Assembly (NCBI RefSeq): GCF_007997035.1
Contig: NZ_VOSS01000014.1
Location: 83,916 to 147,915, forward strand
Direction of reading: 5' to 3'
DNA length: 64,000 nucleotides
Origin: Ralstonia sp. TCR112
GTDB taxonomy: Bacteria > Pseudomonadota > Gammaproteobacteria > Burkholderiales > Burkholderiaceae
Shown here: positions 1 to 10,853 of the stretch, piece after piece
How the letters are laid out: each line of letters begins with the position of its first letter
How positions within the stretch are numbered: the stretch's first letter is position 1
Program-made: the position numbers and the translations under genes
The notes under the pieces: generated by a model
Seen by the model: only the letters and a program-made list of their open reading frames with translations
Database searches by the model: none
What the model was told of the DNA's origin: nothing

Positions 1-116
1 CCGGGCATCAGGGACAGCGGGCTCAGGGGGTTTGTGAAGGTCTTGGCGGTCGCCTGGGCCCAAGCCGTCATGGGGCTGAGCAGGGCGCGCTGGAATTCGT
101 GAAGCTGGTAAAGCAT
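1..116 (-). CDS. phaZ: Intracellular polyhydroxybutyrate depolymerase, N-terminal part only
   Basis: The window edge cuts this gene; only the first 38 codons are present, read leftwards from the ATG at 114-116. The peptide opens MLYQLHEFQRALLSP and continues with TAWAQATAKTFTNPLSPLS. This matches my memory of the start of intracellular PHB depolymerases (PhaZ type) of Ralstonia and Cupriavidus, enzymes that mobilise stored polyhydroxybutyrate granules in the cytoplasm. The catalytic part lies outside the window, so the call rests on the N-terminus alone. Confidence 0.75.
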   Translation of the reverse strand, partial: MLYQLHEFQRALLSPMTAWAQATAKTFTNPLSPLSLMP

Positions 117-259
117 GGCTGGACCGGTCTCTGGTGGCGAAGGCGACGCGAATGATTATGCACCTGGGTGCACGTTACTGCGATGCAGCATAAACCCTGA
201 TAACAGAATGTGGCATCGCTTGTATGATGCGCCCGTGTCAGTCTAGTCCGATGCAGCAA

Positions 260-285
260 AAAAGCGGCCGAAGCCGCTTTTCTTT
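260..285. terminator. Intrinsic terminator downstream of the tyrB-like gene
   Basis: An 8-bp inverted repeat (AGCGGC with flanks, loop CCGA/TTCG type) at 262-279 has A-runs on its left and T-runs on its right, so it could work in both directions. On the minus strand it follows the aminotransferase stop at 322. Confidence 0.75.
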
Positions 286-321
286 TTGCAATTGCACCTG
301 AGGCGTGACGCCTACAGCACC

Positions 322-1517
322 TTACAGAACATCAGCGATGGCGTTCACCACAGCGTCGATGTTGTGCGTATTCAGCGCGGCCACGCAGATGCGGCCCGTC
401 GACACGGCGTAGATGCCGTGCTCGGTACGCAGGCGATCCACTTGCGCGGAGGTCAGGCCCGAGTACGAGAACATGCCGCGTTGCGCCTTCACGAACGAGA
501 AATCGGTCTTCACGCCCTTGGCGGCCAGCTTGTCGACCAGCGCGTTGCGCATCGACTTGATGCGGTCGCGCATTTCGCCCAGTTCCTGTTCCCACATCGC
601 GCGCAGCTCGGGGCTCGTCAGCACGCTGGCGACGATCGTGCGCCGTGGGTCGGCGGGTTCGAGTAGTTCGTGCGGATCACGCGCTTGACTTGCGACAGCA
701 CGCGGGTGGCTTCGTCCTTGCTGGTCGTCACGATCGACAGCGCGCCGACGCGCTCGCCGTACAGCGAGAACGACTTCGAGAACGAGCTGGAGACGAAGAA
801 CGGCAGGCCGGATTCGGCAAACAGACGCACCGCCAGGCCGTCTTGCTGGATGCCGTCGGCAAAGCCTTGGTAGGCCATGTCGAGGAACGGGATCAGGTTC
901 TTGGCCTTGATGACTTCCACGACCTGCTTCCACTGCTCGGTGGTCATGTCCACGCCGGTCGGGTTGTGGCAGCAGGCGTGCAGCACGACGATCGTGTTCG
1001 GCGCGTAGCTGTTCAGCGAATCCATCATGCCGGCGAAGTTCAGGCCGTGCGACGGGGCATCGTAGTACGCATAGTTGACGACTTCGAAGCCGGCCGACTC
1101 GAACAGCGCGCGGTGGTTTTCCCAGCTCGGGTCGGAAATCGCGACCTTGGCGTTCGGGTACAGACGCTTGAGGAAGTCGGCGCCGATCTTCAGTGCGCCG
1201 GTGCCGCCCAGGGCTTGCGCGGTGACCACACGGCCTTCGGTGATGAGCGGCGACTCAGCGCCGAACAGCAGTTTCTGCACGGCCTGGTCGTAGGCGGCAA
1301 TGCCTTCGATCGGCAGGTAGCCGCGCGGGGCAGCGGCAGCCAGGCGGGCCTTTTCGGCTTCCTGTACGGCGCGCAGCACCGGAATTTTCCCTTCGTCGGT
1401 GAAGTACACGCCCACGCCCAGATTCACTTTGGTGCTGCGGGTATCGGCGTTGAAAGCTTCATTCAGGCCCAGGATGGGGTCGCGCGGGGCCAGTTCGACG
1501 GCAGAGAAAAGCGACAT
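322..1517 (-). pseudogene. tyrB: Aromatic amino acid / aspartate aminotransferase, single-base frameshift
   Basis: Class I PLP-dependent aminotransferase that moves amino groups between aromatic amino acids or aspartate and 2-oxoglutarate. The first frame (1517 to about 643) carries the fold through the PLP-lysine motif SSSFSKSFSLYGERVGAL and reads to NYSNPPTHG. It then runs out of frame to a stop at 618. The remaining part, TIVASVLTSPELRAMWEQEL to the C-terminus, continues in another frame to TAA at 322-324. Adding one G in the coding-strand GGCGC near 640-644 (giving GGCGGC) restores a 398-residue protein, the usual family length. ATG at 1517 is the natural start. Either a recent null mutation or a sequencing error; tyrB-like versus aspC-like specificity cannot be settled from sequence. 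Confidence 0.85.
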
Positions 1518-1853
1518 GAGATGTCTCGATCGGTTGGTTCGGAATTCGGTGGGATCTTGCAGGCGGTGCGGCGCGGACTCCGGGGCGGCTCGCCCGGCGC
1601 CAGATGTACAACGAGGCGCGCACGAAGACGGATTGTACCGAATACACGCTCTAATCGCCCGAAAAATCCTTGCAGAACAGGCGCCTAAAGCGTTTCAACG
1701 GCCGGTACAGATCTGCGGGCCCGGTCGTCCAAACGATTGCCCGGGCCGCACGCTACACTAGACGATTGGTTGCAATTGCCGCTGCCGTCCTCATTTGCTA
1801 AGGGCGTGCGAGTCACTTTGTCGACTTTCTGCGCTGCCATCCTGCCCCCCGCC
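1518..1853. other. Divergent intergenic region, tyrB-like gene / uvrB
   Basis: A 336-bp spacer between two divergent starts. It must hold both promoters. On the minus strand there is a TACAAT hexamer at 1632-1637 that could be the -10 of the aminotransferase gene, but no matching -35. I see no clear LexA box ahead of uvrB and no other recognisable element. Confidence 0.4.
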
Positions 1854-3944
<2,091 letters not shown>

Positions 3945-3964
3945 ATCGCGCGGCCTCCGCTTGA

Positions 3965-3997
3965 AACCCCGCCACCTCGTTGCAGGTGGCAGGGGTT
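3965..3997 (+). terminator. Stem-loop after uvrB
   Basis: AACCCC-GCCACCT pairs with AGGTGGC-A-GGGGTT around a CGTTGC loop, giving 13 base pairs with one bulge. There is no long T-run, so it is a probable rather than classical terminator. It starts 20 bases after the uvrB stop codon. Confidence 0.5.
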
Positions 3998-4104
3998 GCT
4001 GTTGACATCATTTCAGATCAAATTCGGGCCGTGCGCGTCGCCTGACCGGGGAGCCGGCACCTGCTGCAGCGCTTGCTGCACGCGTCTGCCATCAAGGGAG
4101 TTCG

Positions 4105-6189
4105 ATGTTCGATTTTTTGCTTAACCCGTGGCGCAAGTGGCGCGCGTCCCGGCACGCCAGCCATCAACTCGATGCCATCCTGGCGCAGTTCGAGCCCACG
4201 CGCAGTCTGGCCGAACGCAATGAATGGCTGATCGAGCTGGGCTACTGGCTGCGCCGCGCGGACAGGCCTGCGGGCGCGGCCTCAGAGTCGTGGCGTTATG
4301 CCCGCCTGCGTTATCTGCTGCAAGTGCTGGAGAACAATCCGGCCTTGGCAGAGCGCGTCGGGCAGACATTGCGCAGCATCGTGCAGGACAACGATCCGGT
4401 GTCGCTGTTATGCGATACGGGGTTGTCGTCACGCTCGGGTTTCTGGAGCGAATTGATCGACCGCTGGCAGGCGCGCTGGCTGCCGCCCGCCCCGAATCAG
4501 GCGCAACTGGCGACATTGTTTGCACTGCTGTTTGTGGGGCCGACCGATGCGCAGTGGGTCGACGGTCTGGACGACGAACTGGTCACGCGCCTTTACGGGC
4601 TGTTCCGCGCCGGGATGAGCGATGACGAGCACGCTGTAGGCCAGACACGACTGGAGCGCAGCCTCGGTATCAGCATCCAGATCCTCATCAGCCAGGTGCG
4701 CGCGGCCGGGTTGTCGCGCGGCATCCGCAGCCGCATGGACCATGCGGAACTCACCGATTCTCCGTTTTACTTGCTCGCCGATGCGGCCAACGCGATCTTC
4801 CTGGAGCGGCCCAACACGGCGCTGGCAAGCCCCGAGCGGTTCCTGCAGGAACTCAACTATTTCCGCGCCGTGCTGGACCGCTGCGGAACGGCGACGGCCA
4901 GCGTGTATCAGCATCTGGACGAGAACGGCGTCTCGGTGGAAGTCGTCTTCCAGGTTGAGCGCATGAAGGCGTGGCTGGGCCGTATCGATTTGCTGCTGAC
5001 GGCATGGGCGGACACGCAGGGCTCGCGTCGCTTCGTGCATATGACGGCCGAGCTGGTGTCGGCCAGCCAGCATCGCCGCAGCGTGGGGTATCTGATCCGC
5101 TCCACGTTCGCTGATCTGGCGCGCAAGGTGGTCGAGCGGTCTGCCGAGAGCGGCGAGCACTACATCACCCGCGACGGCAAGGAATACGGGGCGATGGTGA
5201 AGGCCGCAGCGGGCGGTGGCGTCATCACGGCGGCCACGGTGTACATCAAGTTCTTCATCACCGGAGCGCATCTGTCGCGCTTTACCGAAGGGCTGTTCGC
5301 GTCGATCAACTATGCGCTCAGCTTTCTCGGCATCCATTTCGCGCATTTCACGCTGGCCACCAAGCAACCCGCCATGACGGCGCCCGCGTTGGCGCATCGG
5401 CTGGACCAGGTGGGGCGCCAGGAAGGGCTGGACCGTTTTGTCGACGATACCGTCGCCATGATCCGCTCCAACGCGGCAGCGATCGCCGGCAACCTGGTGG
5501 CCGTGGCGCCGGTGGCTTTCCTGGTGCAGTGGCTGGCCGGGCGGTTGTTCCATGCGGACCTGATTTCGGCCGCGAAGGCGATGGCGACCATCGAGTCGTT
5601 TTCGATTCTCGGGCCGACACCGCTGTACGCCATCTTCACGGGTGTGCTGCTGTGGGCCTCAAGCCTGGCGGCGGGTTGGGCCGACAACTGGTTTGCGCTG
5701 CATCGTGTGCACGATGTGATTGCCTATCACCGGCGCCTGCGCTTCATGGTCGGCACCCAGGGCGCACAGCGCATTGCCAGCTTCTGGAAGCGCAATCTGT
5801 CGGGCATTGTCGCCAACGTCTCGCTGGGATTCATGCTCGGGCTGGGGCCGGAGATCCTGTCCTTTTTCGGCCCGCATATGGAGGTGCGACATGTCACGCT
5901 GTCGACGGGTGCGGTGGCGACGGCCGTGGGCGTGCTTGGCCCCAGCGTCATGCACACCGGGCCGTTCTGGCTTGCCGTGGCCGGCATTGCGCTGATGGGC
6001 GTGCTGAACGTTCTGGTGTCGTTTGCGTTGGCCTTCAACATGGCGATGCGCTCGCGCAACCTTCGCGGCGTCGATCGCAAGCGCGTGACGGGCGCCGTGT
6101 GGCGGCGCATCTTGCGGGATCCGCTGTGCCTGTTGGTCCCACGTGCCCCGACTGCGAGCACGCCGCCCAGCACCAGCACGCCGGTCTAG
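4105..6189 (+). CDS. Site-specific recombinase family (Gcr-like) multi-spanning membrane protein
   Basis: A 694-residue protein of the family annotated as site-specific recombinase after a gonococcal gene. The sequence does not look like a recombinase. The N-terminal half (to about residue 350) is soluble and helix-rich. The second half has several hydrophobic segments, for example GGVITAATVYIKFFI, IAGNLVAVAPVAFLVQWL, LYAIFTGVLLWASSLAA and LAVAGIALMGVLNVLVSFALAF, typical of an inner-membrane protein. I see no serine- or tyrosine-recombinase catalytic motif and no mobile element nearby. The ATG at 4105 follows a purine-rich AGGGAG site. The last codons overlap the stop of rbsK, which is convergent. 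The molecular role is unknown. Confidence 0.8.
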   Translation: MFDFLLNPWRKWRASRHASHQLDAILAQFEPTRSLAERNEWLIELGYWLRRADRPAGAASESWRYARLRYLLQVLENNPALAERVGQTLRSIVQDNDPVSLLCDTGLSSRSGFWSELIDRWQARWLPPAPNQAQLATLFALLFVGPTDAQWVDGLDDELVTRLYGLFRAGMSDDEHAVGQTRLERSLGISIQILISQVRAAGLSRGIRSRMDHAELTDSPFYLLADAANAIFLERPNTALASPERFLQELNYFRAVLDRCGTATASVYQHLDENGVSVEVVFQVERMKAWLGRIDLLLTAWADTQGSRRFVHMTAELVSASQHRRSVGYLIRSTFADLARKVVERSAESGEHYITRDGKEYGAMVKAAAGGGVITAATVYIKFFITGAHLSRFTEGLFASINYALSFLGIHFAHFTLATKQPAMTAPALAHRLDQVGRQEGLDRFVDDTVAMIRSNAAAIAGNLVAVAPVAFLVQWLAGRLFHADLISAAKAMATIESFSILGPTPLYAIFTGVLLWASSLAAGWADNWFALHRVHDVIAYHRRLRFMVGTQGAQRIASFWKRNLSGIVANVSLGFMLGLGPEILSFFGPHMEVRHVTLSTGAVATAVGVLGPSVMHTGPFWLAVAGIALMGVLNVLVSFALAFNMAMRSRNLRGVDRKRVTGAVWRRILRDPLCLLVPRAPTASTPPSTSTPV

Positions 6190-7151
6190 TGCGGTGCGGG
6201 CGCGACAGGTGCGCCCAACTCGCTGCGGAACGGAATGGACGGCTGCGCGCCAAGCCGCGTGACCGACACGGCCGCCGCGGCCTGCCCAAACTCGATGGCC
6301 GCAGCGGGGGCCGCATCTTCCGCGAGCGCCGCAGCCAGTGCGCCAACGAACGTATCGCCGGCCGCTGTGGTATCGATGGCGTGCGCTGTGGGGGCCGGCA
6401 TCAGCACGCGCGAGTGGGCATCCACATAGGCAACGCCGCGCGCGCCCAGCGTGACAATCACGTGCCGCGCACCTTGCGCGTGGAGATCAGCAGCCGCATC
6501 CAGCGCAGCTTCGGGCGAATCGACGGGCCGGGCCGTCAGCAGCGCGGCCTCTGTTTCGTTCGGGATCAGGTAATCGCAGGCGGCCAGCCACGGGGTAGGC
6601 AGTGGGCCGATTGCAGGCGCCGGGTTCAGGATGACCGTCTTGCCAAGCCGCTGGCCCAGCTTCAGCGCGCATTCCACCGCATCCGGCGGCGATTCCAACT
6701 GACAAACGATCACGCGCGCGCGCTCGAATGCGGCACGCTGCGCTTCGATCATGGTGGGCGTCAGCAATTCGTTGGCGCCGGCCACGATGACGATGGTGTT
6801 TTGGCCGCTGTTGGCCACGGTCACGCATGCGATGCCGGTGGCCGCTCCGGCGTGCACCGAGACCATCGATGTGTCCACGCCTTCGCGGCGCAGGCCGTCG
6901 CGTAACGCAGTGCCGTATGCGTCATCACCGACGCAGCCGAGCATGGCGACGCGGGCCCCCAGGCGGGCCGCTGCCACGGCCTGGTTGGCACCCTTGCCGC
7001 CGGGAATGGTTTCCAGCGCAGGCGCTGCAACCGTTTGCCCGGGCCGCGGCAAGCGGGGCGTGCGGATCACCAGATCCATGTTCAGGCTGCCGACGATCAG
7101 CACGTCGGCAGCGGGGTGCGCGGAAGAGGCGGAAGGGCGCTTGGCCACCAT
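6186..7151 (-). CDS. rbsK: Ribokinase
   Basis: PfkB-family sugar kinase that phosphorylates D-ribose to ribose 5-phosphate; last gene of the ribose operon. The 321-residue protein has the substrate-binding start VLIVGSLNMDLVIRTPRLP, the GGKGANQAVAAARLG motif, and the C-terminal signature DTTAAGDTFVGAL with the catalytic Asp and anion-hole glycines. The frame stays open upstream to 7415, but that stretch lies inside rbsR, so the ATG at 7149-7151 is the start. It begins 37 bases after rbsR. Its stop TAG overlaps the stop of the opposing gene in the palindrome CTAG (6186-6189). Confidence 0.93.
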   Translation of the reverse strand: MVAKRPSASSAHPAADVLIVGSLNMDLVIRTPRLPRPGQTVAAPALETIPGGKGANQAVAAARLGARVAMLGCVGDDAYGTALRDGLRREGVDTSMVSVHAGAATGIACVTVANSGQNTIVIVAGANELLTPTMIEAQRAAFERARVIVCQLESPPDAVECALKLGQRLGKTVILNPAPAIGPLPTPWLAACDYLIPNETEAALLTARPVDSPEAALDAAADLHAQGARHVIVTLGARGVAYVDAHSRVLMPAPTAHAIDTTAAGDTFVGALAAALAEDAAPAAAIEFGQAAAAVSVTRLGAQPSIPFRSELGAPVAPAPH

Positions 7152-7188
7152 GGCGGGACTACGTTGAAAGCGTGAAAGGAATGCGGAA

Positions 7189-8229
7189 TCAGGCGGCGCG
7201 GGCCGGGCGCTCGGGTTCGGCGGTCGACTCCCGCAGAGACAGGCGCGGCGGCAGCACGATGCGGCGCGCACGCGGCTCTTCCACGGGATGGCGCAGGGCG
7301 TTGTCGCCGAGGTGCTCGAGCAGCGTCTGCGCGGTGGTCTCGCCCAGCTGGCGGATCGACTGGCCGACGGTGGACAGCGCCGGATAGACGTAGCGGCTGA
7401 GCTCGATATCGTCAAAGCCCATCACGGAAAGCGCCTTCGGCACGGGAATGCCCAGCTCGGCCGCAGCTCGCAGCGCGCCGATGCCCATCAGGTCATTGCC
7501 GGCAAAGATGGCGGTAGGCATCTCGCCTTCGGTCAGCAGCTGGCGCGCGGCGCGGTAGCCGCCGGGGCTCGTGAAATCGCCTTCGGCAATGCGGGCAGAG
7601 GCTTCCGGTACGCCGGCTTCGCGCAGCGCGCGGTGGAAACCGGCCAGGCGCTCTGCCGTCACGCTCAGCGCCGACGGCCCACTGATGCAGGCGATGCGGC
7701 GGTGGCCGAGTTCCAGCAGATGCTTGGTCGCCATGTACGCGCCTTCTTCGTGATCCACCTGCACCTGATCGGCCTGGATGCCTTCGGTCGGGCGGTCGAC
7801 CATCACGATGGGCAGGGCGGATTCACCAAGCGCTTCCACCAATGCCGTATCCGGCCCGGCGCTGCTCACGATGATGCCGTCGACGCGTTTTTCCATCAGC
7901 ACGCGCAGGTAGTCGCGCTGCTTGCGCGGGTCGTCGTCGGAGTTGCAGAGGATGACGCTGTAGCCGGCGGCAGCGCACACATCTTCAATGCCCCGCGCCA
8001 GCTCCGCAAAGTACGGGTTGGTGGCGGTGGGCACGAGCACGCCGATGGTGCGCGTGGTGCGATGTTTGAGCGAGCGCGCCACGGCACTGGGCACATAGCG
8101 CGTGGCCCGGATGGCTTCTTCCACGCGCTTGCGGGTCTCGGCGTTGACCGGCCTTGTGTTGTTGATGACGTGCGAGACGGTGGTGAACGAAACTCCGGCC
8201 AATGCGGCCACGTCCTTGATGGTTGCCAT
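7189..8229 (-). CDS. rbsR: LacI-family ribose operon repressor
   Basis: A 346-residue LacI/GalR-family regulator. It opens with a helix-turn-helix (MATIKDVAALAGVSFTTVSH) and hinge helix, followed by a periplasmic-binding-protein-like sensor domain (IGVLVPTATNPYFAELARGIE onward). The ATG at 8227-8229 has a strong ribosome binding site, AGGAGA. Its place between rbsC and rbsK in the same operon indicates that it senses ribose or a relative and represses transcription. The likely target is the 14-bp palindrome at 11917-11930 ahead of rbsB. Confidence 0.92.
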   Translation of the reverse strand: MATIKDVAALAGVSFTTVSHVINNTRPVNAETRKRVEEAIRATRYVPSAVARSLKHRTTRTIGVLVPTATNPYFAELARGIEDVCAAAGYSVILCNSDDDPRKQRDYLRVLMEKRVDGIIVSSAGPDTALVEALGESALPIVMVDRPTEGIQADQVQVDHEEGAYMATKHLLELGHRRIACISGPSALSVTAERLAGFHRALREAGVPEASARIAEGDFTSPGGYRAARQLLTEGEMPTAIFAGNDLMGIGALRAAAELGIPVPKALSVMGFDDIELSRYVYPALSTVGQSIRQLGETTAQTLLEHLGDNALRHPVEEPRARRIVLPPRLSLRESTAEPERPARAA

Positions 8230-8247
8230 GTCGATCTCCTCTGTCTC

Positions 8248-9254
8248 TTAATGGTGCTTGCTGCGGTTGCGCTTGCTGCGGTAGGTATCCATGACCACGG
8301 CGGCGACGATGACCGCGCCCGTGATGATGCGTTTGGTGGGCTCGGAGGCGCCGATCTGCGCAAGGCCCGATTCGAGCACGAGATGATCAGCACGCCGAAC
8401 AGCGTGCGCACGACCGAGCCGCGCCCGCCCATCAGGCTCGTGCCGCCGATCACCACGGCCGCGATCACCTGCAGCTCCATGCCCACGCCGGCATTCGGGT
8501 CGGCGGCTTCCAGGCGCGACACCTGGAACAGCGCAGCCAGGCCCGAGAGCAGCCCCATCAGCGCGAACACCGCAATCTTGTAGGGGCGGGGGTTCACTCC
8601 CGCCAGCCGCACGGCTTCTTCATTGGTGCCGATGGCCACGAGGTAGCGGCCGAACACCGTGCGCACCAGCACGATCTGGCCAACCACCGTGATGGCAATC
8701 GCAATCAGGAACGACGGCGCAATGCCCAGCGCGATGGGGTTGGCCAGCCAGTCGACCGCGCTGCCGATGTACACGGTGCGCGAATCGGTGAGGCTGTAGG
8801 CGAGGCCGCGCGCCATTTCCAGCACACCCAGCGACACGATGAACGACGGAATGCCCCAGTGCACCGTGACCGCGCCGGTCAGCATGCCGGCCGCCGTGGC
8901 CAGCGCCACGCCCGCCAGCGCCGCGGGCAACAGGCCCCAGCCCAACTTGGTCATGGCGACGGACAGCACCGACGCCGACAGCGCCAGCACCGAGCCGACC
9001 GACAAATCAATGCCGCCGATCATCAGGATGAACGTCATGCCCACCGCCATCACCAGCAAGTCGGGTATCTCGTTGGCGATGGTTGTGAACGTGGGCAGCG
9101 AGAAGAACGTGGGGGACAGCGTGCCGAACAGCGCCAGCATGGCGATCAGCGCAGCGAGCAACCCGCCGATCGTGCCAAGCGACATGCCCAGCGCCGCGCG
9201 CGTGCCGGTGCTCGCTGCGGGCGTCGTCGGGGGCAGGGTGGAATCAGAGCGCAT
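8248..9254 (-). pseudogene. rbsC: Ribose ABC transporter permease, single-base frameshift near the C-terminus
   Basis: Inner-membrane permease of the ribose importer; it partners RbsA and RbsB. From the ATG at 9254 the frame codes for a typical RbsC with many hydrophobic helices, the FILMIGGIDLSVGSVLALSA region, and the permease loop EEAVRLAGVNPRPYKI. At LFGVLIIS the frame breaks near 8378. The rest of the last helix (VLESGLAQIGASEPTKRIIT onward) is read in another frame to TAA at 8248-8250. Adding one G (TCGTG to TCGGTG) restores 335 residues. As written, the product would lack the last helix and run on out of frame through rbsR. It overlaps rbsA by 11 bases, which suggests translational coupling. 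Confidence 0.88.
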
Positions 9255-10824
9255 CTGCGGTCTCCGAGGGCGATTGAGGTGCAGGTGAATCGGATTCGCC
9301 CGATTCACCAAAGGCGGCGGCGAGCAGGGCGTCCTGGCTCCAGCCACCGCGTTGGAAGATGTGCGTGAGCCGCCCGGCGCGCATGACGCCGATGCGGTCA
9401 CACAACTGCATGAGTTCGCGCAGATCGCTCGACACCACGACCAGCGCCTTGCCTCGCGCCGCCAGCGCCTCGAGCAGCGTGTAGATGTCGAATTTGGCGC
9501 CGACATCGACGCCTCGCGTGGGCTCATCGAACAGCAGCACGGGCGTGTCGCGCTCCAGCCAGCGGGCAATGGCCACCTTCTGCTGATTGCCGCCGGACAG
9601 TTCACCCACCGGCTGCTCCGGACCCGCGCACCGGACCCGCAGGGCGCCGATGTGCCGCTGCGCCAGCGCACGCTCTTGCGCGGGTTGCAGCCAGCCGCGC
9701 TTCGTGACGCCCGGCATGTTGCCCAGCGCGATGTTTGTGGCGATGGGCAGGCTCAGCATCAGGCCTTCGTCCTTGCGGTCTTCGGTGAGCAGGCTGATGC
9801 CGTGGCGTACTGCATCGCCGGGCGAGCGGATGCGCGCAGGCGCCAGGGGCGAGCCGACCTCGACGGTGCCCGCATCCGCGCGGTCTGCACCGAAGATCAG
9901 CCGCAGCAATTCCGTGCGCCCCGCGCCGACCAGCCCCGCGATGCCGAAGATCTCTCCGGGCGCCACGTCGAAGCTCACGTCGAGCACGGCCGGAGCACGC
10001 GTGAGGCCGGTCACCCGCAGCGCAGGTGAGGTGTCGCCGAGCCATGGTTCGCGCGCAGCCCGCTGCGTTTCGGACGAGGCGGCCACGTCGCGGCCGACCA
10101 TCGCCTGGATCAGCGCATCCTGCGAGACCGTCGCAGCCGGCGCATCGGTCACGAGCTTGCCGTCACGCAGCACGACGATGCGATCGGCAATGCGCGCGAG
10201 TTCGTCCAGGCGGTGAGAGATGTAGATAATGGCCACGCCTTCGCGGCGCAGCGCGTCGATGCGCTCGAACAGCGTGGCGCTCTCGTGCGCGCTCAGCATT
10301 GCCGTCGGCTCGTCGAGGATCAGCACACGGCATGCGCTGGCCAGCGCGCGGGCGATCTCGATCATCTGCCGGTGGCCGATGCCGAGCGCCTGGACGGGCG
10401 TCCACGGGTCAAGGTCCAGGCCGACGCGCGCGAGCGCCTGTTCGGCCCGCTGGCGCAACGCAGAGCGATCCACAAAACCGAGCCGCTGGGGCAGGTTGCC
10501 CAGGAACAGGTTCTCGGCCACCGTGAGCGTCGGCACCATGCTCAGCTCCTGCAGCACCATGCGCACGCCCAGCGCTTCGGCGGCGCTGCGCGAATCGGGC
10601 GCGTACAGCGCGCCGGCCAGTGTCATCGACCCAGAGGTCGCAGTCTCGAGCCCGCAGAGGATCTTGGAAAGCGTGCTCTTGCCGGCACCGTTCTCTCCCG
10701 TGAGCGCAAGCACCTCGCCCGCATGCACGTCGAGATCGATCTCTCGCAGCACGGGGGCGGCGTAGTGCTTGCTGACGGCCGAAACACGCAGCAGCGGTGG
10801 GCGCGGTTCGTAAGCGGCAGACAT
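9244..10824 (-). CDS. rbsA: Ribose import ATP-binding protein
   Basis: A 526-residue tandem ABC ATPase that powers ribose uptake. The N-terminal domain has a good Walker A (GENGAGKST) but a degenerate signature (LGIGHRQMIEIARAL). The C-terminal domain has a weak P-loop (GLVGAGRTELL) and a canonical signature (LSGGNQQKVAIARWL), the usual asymmetry of RbsA-type sugar transporters. It lies 29 bases downstream of rbsB and overlaps rbsC, so the three subunits are encoded together. Confidence 0.94.
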   Translation of the reverse strand: MSAAYEPRPPLLRVSAVSKHYAAPVLREIDLDVHAGEVLALTGENGAGKSTLSKILCGLETATSGSMTLAGALYAPDSRSAAEALGVRMVLQELSMVPTLTVAENLFLGNLPQRLGFVDRSALRQRAEQALARVGLDLDPWTPVQALGIGHRQMIEIARALASACRVLILDEPTAMLSAHESATLFERIDALRREGVAIIYISHRLDELARIADRIVVLRDGKLVTDAPAATVSQDALIQAMVGRDVAASSETQRAAREPWLGDTSPALRVTGLTRAPAVLDVSFDVAPGEIFGIAGLVGAGRTELLRLIFGADRADAGTVEVGSPLAPARIRSPGDAVRHGISLLTEDRKDEGLMLSLPIATNIALGNMPGVTKRGWLQPAQERALAQRHIGALRVRCAGPEQPVGELSGGNQQKVAIARWLERDTPVLLFDEPTRGVDVGAKFDIYTLLEALAARGKALVVVSSDLRELMQLCDRIGVMRAGRLTHIFQRGGWSQDALLAAAFGESGESDSPAPQSPSETADAL

Positions 10825-10853
10825 GGCTGGCGGCGGCTGGCCGGTCTGTAAGG

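Noticed and set aside
4105..6189. Integrase or mobile element suggested by the family name
   Set aside because: No catalytic recombinase motif, no inverted repeats, target duplication or tRNA next to it.
6186..7415. 409-residue version of ribokinase
   Set aside because: The extra 88 N-terminal residues lie within rbsR in another frame and do not resemble a ribokinase.
7896..9671. 591-codon minus-strand frame covering rbsC as one large protein
   Set aside because: It joins an out-of-frame piece of rbsA, rbsC and an out-of-frame piece of rbsR; only the central part is real and the join results from the rbsC frameshift.
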